Source: Ichthyosporea sp. XGB-2017a
Lineage: Eukaryota; Opisthokonta; Ichthyosporea
Length of the DNA stretch: 31,653 bases
Assembly: GCA_002811675.1 (NCBI GenBank)
Contig: PDIM01000038.1
Location: 27,881-59,533, forward strand
Direction: 5' to 3'
Positions 15,040 to 23,292 of this stretch are shown here, piece after piece. A model generated the notes under the pieces. The model was not told the origin of the DNA. It saw nothing but the letters and a program-made list of their open reading frames with translations, and made no database searches. Position 1 is the stretch's first letter. Every line of letters begins with the position of its first letter. The translations under genes and the position numbers were made by a program.

Positions 15040-17461
15040 CGAGGATAATGAATTCATATGTGATATGGAATGTCAAATCGACTGGGAGGAGCATGGAGAT
15101 ACAGTGCGAAATACCATAGAGAGGTTGAACAAGGCAAATGGCAGTTCTGTGAAGAAAGAAGAAAAAGAGAAGGAGCTGGAAAAAATGGACGGAGATTTCT
15201 ATGATTCTGAATACGATTCGGAAACAGAGAATTTTTTTTCGCCTGATGTGAAAACTTGGAAGGAGTCTCTTTATAATAATGAGAGCAGTGAAGAAAACAG
15301 CAAGAAATGGAGCACCTTATTCCAACAAGTGCGAAAGATTGTTCTCAACTTCAAAGTTCATGTTTGTAAGCATTCCTTTACGTTGCTCTTTCTTTTTAGC
15401 CTTGGTGCAGTGGGCGCATTTTTTCATTTCTTATTTCCCAGCAAGACCCTGTACGGAGCCCCCATTGCCTTCTGGGCATACTTTATCTTATTCTTGATAT
15501 TTGCTTACTACTTGGCCATATGCCTCGTGCTTATATTTTGCTTTCTGGTAATTGAAAATGTATATATTTTGAAGAAGACTTTGTTTCACTATGTGTCTTC
15601 TTTGCGCTTTCCAGTGACATTCACCCTCTGTATGATTATTGTAGATGTATGGCTGAATGTAATGTACGATGATGAGGACGGCGGTGTTCGTAAAGAGCTT
15701 TCTCCAAAAGAAAAATCTTTTCAAAACACATTACTATTTTTAAGTAGAGCTACCTCCATCCTTCTCTTTCATGGGCTTGGACTTTGTGTTAGTGCTGCTC
15801 TGGTTAAGTCATTTTCTTCCCACTTCCATCGCGTCCAATGCCTAAAAAAGCTAGAAGAGACTATAGTGGCGGAGTATGCTCTGTATTTACTATCCAAAAC
15901 GCCAAAGCGAAAACCAAAGCGAAAGCAAAGTGAGAATGAATGGGACTGGCAAACAAATGAGAATATGGCGTTAAATGACTTGTCCATTCAATCGGCCGAG
16001 TCTATCGAATATCTCAGAAGCTTCAATCTCTTTAAATCTGAAACAGGTGAGAGCTGTACCTCGATTTCAGGTGATGAAAAAGACCTTTCAAAAGTATCGA
16101 ATACCAAAATGCAAAGAATGACCAGATTTGTAAAAAACCATCGAATATCCTCCCTTGTAAACTTTAAAGAGGCCAATCAAATAGAAGATGTAATTGGCTT
16201 GACTACTGACGAAAAAAAGAAGCAAAAGCTCAAAATCTTTTCAAAGCATCTTTTCAAGAACATCCTGGCCTGCTCGGAAGACCCTTCAAAAAAATTAATA
16301 GTAGAAGAGGATTTCCGCAATTTTATGAAGCCTAGCTTGGCTAAAAAGGTATTCAATATATTTTTTCTGCATTCTTTTCAAAGTCAAGGCCCAGCAAATT
16401 CTGGGCAGAGCTCTTTAGTAGGATTAAAGCCGTACAAGACTGACTGGGGATATACTGGTCATATGGAAGTGTCCGAAAAATGGACCTCGGAAAAGAAACC
16501 AGAAGCCAAAAGTGAAGGCAATGACAGACAAGAGAAGACTAACAAGGCCCCAAAGAAAAAAACCCCGCTGGGAGTTCCCAATGAACACCGACACTTGTCT
16601 AAGCAAGGTCTAAAGACGGCTGTTGAGGAGATTTATAGAGACCGTGTTCATATCTCACGTACTTTGGCAGACAATGAAAGGCTTATTGACAAACTGTACC
16701 TCTTGGGAAAAATCGTTACTTCAATTGCCACAGCTGTTTTCGCCTTGATACAGTTTGAATATGATCTAGAAAAAGTAATTCTTTTGTTCAGTTCGCTCTT
16801 CTTGAGCTACTCATTTGTATTTGGTAGCAGCTTGAACAACTTAATGCAATGCTCTGTATTTTTGTTTATTACTCGGCCATATATTGTTGGGGACAAAATT
16901 TATATCGAGAAACCTGAGCTTATCCTTGAAGTGAGCAAAATTAACTTGTTAACCACAGAGTTTTTCAATTGGGATGGAAAGCAATACATATATCCCAACC
17001 ATATACTTGCCAATAGTTCTTTTGTTAATGCGAATAACAGCAGGCCTTGTTTCGAAGTAATAACAATAGAAATGTCTTTTGACACAGATGTAAGAAAATT
17101 GGGACTTTTGCGCACTTGGATTCTCGAGTGGGTCAGGGACCCTGGTCCTGAAGGGGGTGCACGTGACTGGCGCCCTGAGAGTGCTGAAGTATTGGTGCAT
17201 ACGCTGAACCATCTTAAAAAAAGTATTCGCGTTGACGTATGGGTCGAGAGTGCAACAATTTGGCAAGACTTTGGCATGAGACTTCTGAGGCGGAGTCGTC
17301 TGAATCTTATTGTTAAGCAATGGTTGCAGGAATTGAAGATTGACTATTCTTTACCCACCCAAAAGATAGAGTTTCTTGATTCCTCCAGCGTGCATTTTAA
17401 ACCCCCTTCTTTGAACCTGACACCAACTCCCAATGAGTCGTCACAGCAATCGTCACAGTAA
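15032..17461 (+). CDS. MscS-family mechanosensitive ion channel
   Basis: Eukaryotic MscS-like channels (plant MSL, fungal Msy) open under membrane tension and relieve osmotic stress at the plasma membrane, ER or plastid. From ATG 15032 the product has 809 residues. The first 95 are acidic and Ser/Glu-rich. Hydrophobic segments lie near 112-137, 145-178, 196-212 and 236-260; a long polar linker (290-545) is Lys/Ser-rich. The pore region follows: LKTAVEEIYRDR, TM near 557-577, then a pore-helix segment to SYSFVFGSSLNNLMQCSVFLF (about 592-613), RPYIVGDKI, the beta-domain with EVSKINLLTTEFF, and the highly characteristic YIYPNHILANSSFVN. The C-terminus is Ser/Pro/Gln-rich. I see only a degenerate region, not a clear EF-hand, where fungal homologues carry one. 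An upstream ORF overlaps the start. Confidence 0.92.
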   Translation: MCDEDNEFICDMECQIDWEEHGDTVRNTIERLNKANGSSVKKEEKEKELEKMDGDFYDSEYDSETENFFSPDVKTWKESLYNNESSEENSKKWSTLFQQVRKIVLNFKVHVCKHSFTLLFLFSLGAVGAFFHFLFPSKTLYGAPIAFWAYFILFLIFAYYLAICLVLIFCFLVIENVYILKKTLFHYVSSLRFPVTFTLCMIIVDVWLNVMYDDEDGGVRKELSPKEKSFQNTLLFLSRATSILLFHGLGLCVSAALVKSFSSHFHRVQCLKKLEETIVAEYALYLLSKTPKRKPKRKQSENEWDWQTNENMALNDLSIQSAESIEYLRSFNLFKSETGESCTSISGDEKDLSKVSNTKMQRMTRFVKNHRISSLVNFKEANQIEDVIGLTTDEKKKQKLKIFSKHLFKNILACSEDPSKKLIVEEDFRNFMKPSLAKKVFNIFFLHSFQSQGPANSGQSSLVGLKPYKTDWGYTGHMEVSEKWTSEKKPEAKSEGNDRQEKTNKAPKKKTPLGVPNEHRHLSKQGLKTAVEEIYRDRVHISRTLADNERLIDKLYLLGKIVTSIATAVFALIQFEYDLEKVILLFSSLFLSYSFVFGSSLNNLMQCSVFLFITRPYIVGDKIYIEKPELILEVSKINLLTTEFFNWDGKQYIYPNHILANSSFVNANNSRPCFEVITIEMSFDTDVRKLGLLRTWILEWVRDPGPEGGARDWRPESAEVLVHTLNHLKKSIRVDVWVESATIWQDFGMRLLRRSRLNLIVKQWLQELKIDYSLPTQKIEFLDSSSVHFKPPSLNLTPTPNESSQQSSQ

Positions 17462-17715
17462 TACGACAGAAGTCCTCTTCTTTGCTGAGAAAATAAGACA
17501 GCTATCCGACTCACTTTTTAAACGAGAGGGGTGATCGCACTTCCAATGTTTATTCCAGAAACACTTAGATTGTAAAAATTTACGAACTATCAAAATCAAA
17601 CAAAAACAAATCGATGTACAATATGAAACAATGAAACAAAATATCCATATATATATATATCGCCTGGGACAGTGAATATCAATAAAATTACATAACTGAA
17701 AAAAGATTAGTCAAG
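17462..17715. terminator. Convergent 3' region with overlapping poly(A) signals
   Basis: AATAAA at 17681-17686 would end the MscS-like transcript; TTTATT at 17549-17554 (AATAAA on the minus strand) would end the receptor transcript. Each signal lies beyond the other, so the 3' UTRs likely overlap by about 130 nt. An AT dinucleotide run lies at about 17648-17660. Confidence 0.5.
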
Positions 17716-18294
17716 TTAATTGTCCCCTGTAGAAGAAGACGCGCACAAAACTGTGGGGTCATCATACGCAGGGTCATTCACTTCCGAAGTTTTGCTCTCG
17801 GCACCGCATGCCAAATCCACTTCTTTCGTAATGACATTCGCATTGTCATAGTTGCTATAGTGCTCACTCCCAGGGGCAATTGACGAGGTCGGATAAACCG
17901 ACGCGTTTGCACTTTCGTTCACGATTTCGGTAGCGGTAAGATAGGACTGATCGTCAAATGGATCGGCTACAGTTTCTCCGGGATGATAATAGCTCTTGCA
18001 CTTTCCCTCTCCACCCATATTGGCACTAACCGGTGACTTTGCTTCGGTAGTTGTTGAAGGAATTAGAGGGGGTGGGTTTCGCTCTTTCGGGCCTGATACA
18101 AGACTCATGTTCGCATAGTAACGAATCCATTCAGGATCCGATGGATCATAAACTGAAGATGGTTTCATGCCACTAATTGAATGAGTTAGCTCTTCATAGG
18201 CCGATGACGAAGGTGCAGTATTATCCATTTCCAAATCAACGCTCCGCTTCGGCGCATGTTCTTTTTTCTCATTTTTCTTATTCTTGCTTCGCCT
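17716..18294 (-). other. Cytoplasmic tail with SH2-ligand-like tyrosine motifs
   Basis: Residues 1291-1482 hold Tyr at 1323, 1339, 1349, 1350, 1392, 1393, 1408, 1424, 1436, 1439 and 1467. Y1323 sits in SAYEEL (ITIM pattern S-x-Y-x-x-L). Y1350 is in YANM, fitting both YxN (Grb2-type) and YxxM (PI3K-type). Y1436 and Y1439 fit YxN, and Y1467 is in YDDP (YxxP, Crk-type). A PPPLIP stretch is a possible SH3 or WW ligand. The motifs are seen; phosphorylation is inferred. Confidence 0.65.
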
Positions 18295-21200
18295 ATATAA
18301 AACTACCAGGACCACTAGCAAGATCAAAAACACCGCTCCGAGCACCACACCAATAATTACCCCCATCCCAAGACCACCCCCACTGCCGGATTCCTCCGGT
18401 GTACTGGGATCTCCTTCAAACTCTTTTGAATCAATAAGAAGGTCTTGTGAGCTTGAATCAAGCAAGGCACCTGTCGCTCCCTGCCCACTGTAAGCTCGAA
18501 TGGAAAGAGTGTGTTTTCCCTGGGCGAATGACGCAAGTGCTTCATTGCAAGACTCATATTTAGATGAGTTTTTACTAGGGCACATTGTGAATGGCTTCGA
18601 GTTGTCAACCCTTAAAAGAACATTATCAATAATAAAAGACACGCTTTTCACGTCATCGGTCCCCGACACAAGGACGTTATTGTCATTTGGTTTCAGCGCA
18701 ACATCCCCATTTAAAATTCCAACTACAGTATTTAGGGCAGTGTCAATCAATGCGATAGAATTAATCCCAGAAAATGCAATTAGAGGTACTATCGTAACAG
18801 TCAAGGAAAGAGATGGCAACGCTTTGCCTTGTCCATCGGGCTTAGAATATGGCGTACAGTCGATTAAAACATCCCCTTCTGGAAATGAACATGGGGCAGG
18901 AAGCCCCGTCTCGTCAACGCACACAGGGTAGGGAGGGGAATTTGCATAGTGACTAAAGGTGGTGTTGATCGAAACACCAACACTTCCCACTACCGCTGGA
19001 GCAATAACTGGTACAAAGTTAATTGAATTGAATTCCTCGTTGGTTGTTTCAATAGGCTCATCTGAAGATGCATCTCCAAGAACAGTGCCATTCGGTGACA
19101 CAATATTGAACCCCTGAACTCCCTCCACAACTTTCGAAGACGTTACTTTGAAATTCAAAGTCCTTTCGTAAAATGGTTCACCTGCCTTATTTTTAAGAAA
19201 ACCAACGGCTCGTAAAGAATAGCCTTCTTCTCCAAAAAAGCACCTCACAATCGGGTCGCCTCCCTTCGACTGAGATATGTCGTTGCATGCATAAAACGGA
19301 CTGGTAAATGCTGAGTGTGAAAACACTTCATTCACATAGAACTTTATCTCCCCAGTTTCAGGAGGTGCATCAAGTTGCAGGTTAAAATTACCTTCTTCGA
19401 AACTGGCCTTATCGATTTCACCCCCTTCTTTTAAAGGACCAGCACTCTCTCCGCTATTCATATCCACAACAGTAACAACACCCAAAATTAAATTGTCAAT
19501 TGTCACATTAATAGTATCACCGTCCAGCTCTGTTCCACTTCCATCAGTACCAGAAAAAGGAACAACCTTGATTTCGTAGCTTTTGCCATTCTCAAAGTTA
19601 CACGGAAGAGGCTGTTTTCCTCCTTCAGATTCTTTGCATGCCGCAAAAGGAAATGTGCTATCCGTGTGAAATAGCTGATCATTTACAAAAAACTTAACAC
19701 TTTTTACTATATCGCTATCGACAACATTGGCAAAGATTGTAAACCCGCCTTCATAGAGAGCGACATTTATCAAAGAGCCCGTTACTAATGTCTTCACATC
19801 CTGTCCCTTGGAAATGTCATATAAAGTAATTGTCGAAAGTCCTTTTACAGAAGATGGGTCAATGACATGAATAGATATTTCTCTACTAGGCAATGCAAAG
19901 CCATTCCCGTTCCCTTTGGAAAACGGAGTCGATTTGATTTTGGTAATTCCAACAGGAAGGTTGCAGTCAAGAAAGCCGTTTTCAAAGTCATCATCTTTGC
20001 CACACAGAGTAAATGGAGGTGTATTATCCACCCCAAATTCTACATCATTCACAAAAAATCGAACACTGCCTGGGTCGTCTGGGACAACTGTTGACTGAAT
20101 AGTATACCCATTTGGGTATTTTGACAAATCAACAGAACGATAAACATCACTAGCATCGGTTTTCGTGATCTCAATTGGATTATTCAGCTCGTTATCAAGG
20201 AGTACAAAATTGAATGCACCATTTACCTGCTCTTTTGTGACAATATTTACAATTAAGTCACTTTGTCCAAGCACTGTGCCATTTCCATCCCTTTCAGAGT
20301 ACGCAATTGCACTAAAAGTATGCTGTCCATCTGGAAAATAGCAAGAATTAAAATCGCGATTGCTGTCTGAGCAGATGGCATAAGGAGGGCCGTTCTCTAA
20401 GACAGTCTTCTCGCCATCAAACTTCATCAGCATAGAGCCCACCCTTTCTGGGTCCGTAACAATGTGCGCATTGAAAGCACCTTTGGGGAAATCCGCTCTT
20501 TCAATTGTATCACCATTACTTAAGTCTCTTACATCCTTGTCTGTTTCTGCGTTGGCCAATACCCAAGTTTTGAAAGAGAACTGTTGAGTCACCTGAATCG
20601 ATATTTCTCTACTAGGCAATTCAAAACCATTTCCGTTCCCTTTGGAAAAAGGAACAGATTTGATTTTGGTAACTCCAACAGGAAAGTTGCAGTCAAGAAA
20701 CCCATCTTTAAAGTGATCGTCTTTGCCACACAGAGTAAATGGAGGTGTATTGTCCACCCCAAACTCTACATCATTAACAAAAAATCGAACACTGCCTGGG
20801 TCATCTGGGACAACTGTTGACTGAATAGTATACCCATTTGGGTATTTTGACAAATCAATAAAGCGGTAAGGATCACTGGAATCTGTTTTTGTGATTTCAA
20901 CAGGATCATTTAACTCGTTGTCAAGGAGGACAAAATTGAACGCACCATTCACCTGCTCTTTCGTGACAATATTTACAACGATTTCATTTTGGCCAAGAAC
21001 AGTGCCATTTCCACCTCTTTCCGAGAAGGCAATGGCAGTAAGAGTGTGCTTTCCATCTGGGAAAAAGCAAGGTTGAAAATCACGATTGCTGTCCGAACAC
21101 ATGGCATACGGTGGGTTGTTCTCTAGGAAAGTTTTCTCACCATCAAATTTCATAAGCATAGAACCCACCCTTTCTGGCTCAGTAACAATGTGCGCATTGA

Positions 21201-22164
21201 AAGCTCCTTTGGGGAAATCCGCTCTTTCAATTGTATCACCATTACTTAAGTCCCTGACATCCGTGTCTGTTTCTGCATTGGTCAGTACCCACTTTTTGAA
21301 AGAGAACTGCCGTTCCGCTTCGAGAGAAAAGCTATACTTTGATTCACCAAACCCAAAGCCAGATGAATCCCACTCAGTGAATGCTTGCACTGTGACTTCA
21401 ACTGTGGTTATATCCAAAGGCAAGCAAGAGTTTGCTGTTGGATCGCATAAAGAAAACAGCGAGTTTTTTTTGTATCCGCTTTCATCGGCAGGGACGTTAG
21501 AGACAACAAACTTTGTAGCACCACCAAGATCATAAGAAAAGCGTACCGAAGCAACCGGCCTTTCAAATTCTACATAAACGTTCAAGACGGTATTGTTCTT
21601 GTATTCAAATGTACTGCTGCCATCAGCCGCAACAGTTTCTTCAATGCTATTTACTTCGTCTTTTAACACGAAGCTTTGCACAGAGTTTGGACTCTCTGAA
21701 ATGTCACTCTTTAGATCAAATTTCACCTTTGCAAATCCATCTTCGTTCTTATCCAGAAACTCATCTGTAGCGAAAGGAAAGGCAACTACCTCATAAGCAC
21801 CATCAGGAAAGTCAGTTTTGTTACACGTCAATATAAGGGTCCCAGAAAAGTCCCCACACAAGGTATACGGAAAACTACTTTCATTTTTAGAAAGGACTTC
21901 ATTCACAAAAAACCGAGCAGATCTGACGCTGAATTGTTCACTACTATAAGCTTGAATATCAACAGGAATTGCAAAAATATTCCAATCATCCTTGTTCTCG
22001 ATGACTGAGCCATTGACTAAATCCCGCACTTTTAAATTTGAGGCTGCGTTGACAAGCTCCATTCGCTGAAACTGTACATCACCGAAAGCCGCACCAAATA
22101 GTCCAGCAAGAAACACGACCAAAATCAGAACCAGTGCCTGTGCCTTCGTACTGCCAGCAATCAT
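17716..22164 (-). CDS. Single-pass receptor: ten Ig-like repeats, TM and tyrosine-rich tail
   Basis: A single 1482-residue frame from ATG 22164. Residues 1-28 are a signal peptide (hydrophobic LVLILVVFLAGLFGAAFG). Ten repeats of about 117-137 residues follow (1-10 starting near 29, 165, 287, 409, 529, 651, 778, 898, 1019, 1136). The core is VxSVRFFVN-x-D-x-PPFxLC-x-C-FPxG-x-PFS-GNGxG, with a Cys pair in most copies, resembling bacterial Ig-like repeats. Repeats 3-4 and 5-6 are a recent tandem duplication. A TM helix (about 1265-1290, LILLVVLVVLY then RRSKNKK) is a clear stop-transfer. The 192-residue tail holds eleven Tyr, including SAYEEL, YANM, YSNY, YDNA and YDDP, which match SH2-ligand patterns. 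No kinase domain is present. A surface adhesion or signalling receptor is inferred; the ligand is unknown. Confidence 0.88.
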   Translation of the reverse strand: MIAGSTKAQALVLILVVFLAGLFGAAFGDVQFQRMELVNAASNLKVRDLVNGSVIENKDDWNIFAIPVDIQAYSSEQFSVRSARFFVNEVLSKNESSFPYTLCGDFSGTLILTCNKTDFPDGAYEVVAFPFATDEFLDKNEDGFAKVKFDLKSDISESPNSVQSFVLKDEVNSIEETVAADGSSTFEYKNNTVLNVYVEFERPVASVRFSYDLGGATKFVVSNVPADESGYKKNSLFSLCDPTANSCLPLDITTVEVTVQAFTEWDSSGFGFGESKYSFSLEAERQFSFKKWVLTNAETDTDVRDLSNGDTIERADFPKGAFNAHIVTEPERVGSMLMKFDGEKTFLENNPPYAMCSDSNRDFQPCFFPDGKHTLTAIAFSERGGNGTVLGQNEIVVNIVTKEQVNGAFNFVLLDNELNDPVEITKTDSSDPYRFIDLSKYPNGYTIQSTVVPDDPGSVRFFVNDVEFGVDNTPPFTLCGKDDHFKDGFLDCNFPVGVTKIKSVPFSKGNGNGFELPSREISIQVTQQFSFKTWVLANAETDKDVRDLSNGDTIERADFPKGAFNAHIVTDPERVGSMLMKFDGEKTVLENGPPYAICSDSNRDFNSCYFPDGQHTFSAIAYSERDGNGTVLGQSDLIVNIVTKEQVNGAFNFVLLDNELNNPIEITKTDASDVYRSVDLSKYPNGYTIQSTVVPDDPGSVRFFVNDVEFGVDNTPPFTLCGKDDDFENGFLDCNLPVGITKIKSTPFSKGNGNGFALPSREISIHVIDPSSVKGLSTITLYDISKGQDVKTLVTGSLINVALYEGGFTIFANVVDSDIVKSVKFFVNDQLFHTDSTFPFAACKESEGGKQPLPCNFENGKSYEIKVVPFSGTDGSGTELDGDTINVTIDNLILGVVTVVDMNSGESAGPLKEGGEIDKASFEEGNFNLQLDAPPETGEIKFYVNEVFSHSAFTSPFYACNDISQSKGGDPIVRCFFGEEGYSLRAVGFLKNKAGEPFYERTLNFKVTSSKVVEGVQGFNIVSPNGTVLGDASSDEPIETTNEEFNSINFVPVIAPAVVGSVGVSINTTFSHYANSPPYPVCVDETGLPAPCSFPEGDVLIDCTPYSKPDGQGKALPSLSLTVTIVPLIAFSGINSIALIDTALNTVVGILNGDVALKPNDNNVLVSGTDDVKSVSFIIDNVLLRVDNSKPFTMCPSKNSSKYESCNEALASFAQGKHTLSIRAYSGQGATGALLDSSSQDLLIDSKEFEGDPSTPEESGSGGGLGMGVIIGVVLGAVFLILLVVLVVLYRRSKNKKNEKKEHAPKRSVDLEMDNTAPSSSAYEELTHSISGMKPSSVYDPSDPEWIRYYANMSLVSGPKERNPPPLIPSTTTEAKSPVSANMGGEGKCKSYYHPGETVADPFDDQSYLTATEIVNESANASVYPTSSIAPGSEHYSNYDNANVITKEVDLACGAESKTSEVNDPAYDDPTVLCASSSTGDN
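19834..21306 (-). repeat. Tandem duplication of a two-domain unit in the receptor ectodomain
   Basis: Residues 287-528 (20581-21306) and 529-777 (19834-20580) are near-identical at the protein level, and long exact stretches are shared at the DNA level, for example around 20041-20120 and 20761-20840. Each unit contains two alternating Ig-like repeats, FSFKxWVLxNAETD and FNFVLLDNEL, so the duplication copied a domain pair of about 730 bp. Confidence 0.92.
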
Positions 22165-22978
22165 GTTCGGAATATATACTACACCAGCAAAATCAGTGGA
22201 GCAACAATAGACAATGAAATATTAAGCCCAGAAAGTCAGTCACGTGCTTCTTAGCTTGGACGATCGGAATTCGGAATGGTCTCAGAATGGAACTAGGAGA
22301 GGCGCGCCAGTCAATACCGAAGTTAAACCAAACACCAACAACACACTGATCTAATCACACTCACTTCAAAATATACCAAAACAGAGAGACAATCACACTC
22401 ACAAACCAAACCAAATCACAACCCGCCAAGCCCCTGAAGGCTAAACCAAACCAAACCAAACCAAAGAAGAAGAAGGGGGAGGAGGGGGGGGCAGAGGCAA
22501 ACAAAGAACACTAAAAAACAAGAAAAGCCCAGATAGGCGGGAGGTGATGGACAACTGACAAATTCCATGAATTTTTCTATAATTTGGATCGGGGCATCCC
22601 CCGCCCCCCCCCCGCTGCTGCTGTCCCTATAACTTCTTGAATCTTCTTGTGTTCCTTTACCTTTCTTGACGTCATTTTATCAGGGTGCTTTTTCCTTTTG
22701 TTTTAATTTCACTCTTCCTCGCTCTTCCTGCTTCCGTACAAAGGAAAAATCTCAGCAGCCCCAGTACTACCTTCGTAGCTAAGCAGTTCAATTCAACAAC
22801 ACAGCTACTCTATGTAGTGGCAGCAGCTAGGCCTTGTACGCACATGGCAGTGTATAATTTGCATAGTACAGCTGCAGGTACACGTACATGCTTCACATTT
22901 CCTTCAGCTTTTCCCGCGGTCGCCCTGCGCACTGCGCAGTTTTGACGAATTCTGGGATTTTGGGTGAGCTCTCAGCTG
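22165..22978. promoter_or_regulatory. Upstream region of the receptor gene
   Basis: The 5' flank of the minus-strand receptor carries CACGTG (E-box type, about 22241-22246), an AAACC pentamer run (about 22442-22465, TTTGG in the gene's sense), a G-rich patch (about 22476-22491) and a C run (about 22598-22611). AATATATACT at 22171-22180 is too close to the ATG for a TATA box. A plus-strand frame at 22685-22945 starts with GTG only and I do not call it. The right part doubles as 3' flank of the next genes. Confidence 0.35.
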
Positions 22979-23191
22979 TCAACTTGGTGAATCACACAGC
23001 ATGTGCAGCTTGTCCACAAGCTTATTTTCATTTTTGTATTCACGCCGTTCTTCTTCGGGGAAAGTTTCATTTATAAAACTCATTTCCTTGTTCTTTCGTT
23101 TGTCTCCATGGTGCATTAAATCTAATAAGAATCGTTGCTTTTTGCTGGAAATAAAGTTTAAGACGACACTATGGTCTTTATTAAGAGGCAT
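22979..23191 (-). CDS. Possible small basic/acidic protein (70 aa)
   Basis: An ATG frame of 70 codons follows PGM3 by about 100 bp on the same strand, with TAA immediately upstream of its ATG. The peptide begins MPLNKDHSVVLNFISSKKQ and continues with mixed-charge, mostly helical sequence (FPEEERREYKNENKLVDKL). It has no TM or signal peptide and no recognisable family. The composition is coding-like, but the start context is weak (T at -3). It could be a short gene, an exon, or PGM3 3' UTR. Confidence 0.3.
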   Translation of the reverse strand: MPLNKDHSVVLNFISSKKQRFLLDLMHHGDKRKNKEMSFINETFPEEERREYKNENKLVDKLHMLCDSPS

Positions 23192-23292
23192 TTAATCAAA
23201 AAGAAAACTCATACAAGTGGAGTACCTTCGTTTATTTTTCTATCAGTGTCTTTGAAGCAGAGTATACGCAAGAAGTTCAGCTCAATGGCTTA

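Noticed and set aside
22685-22945. 86-codon signal-like plus-strand frame
   Set aside because: Starts with GTG, has no good ATG and lies in the receptor promoter region.
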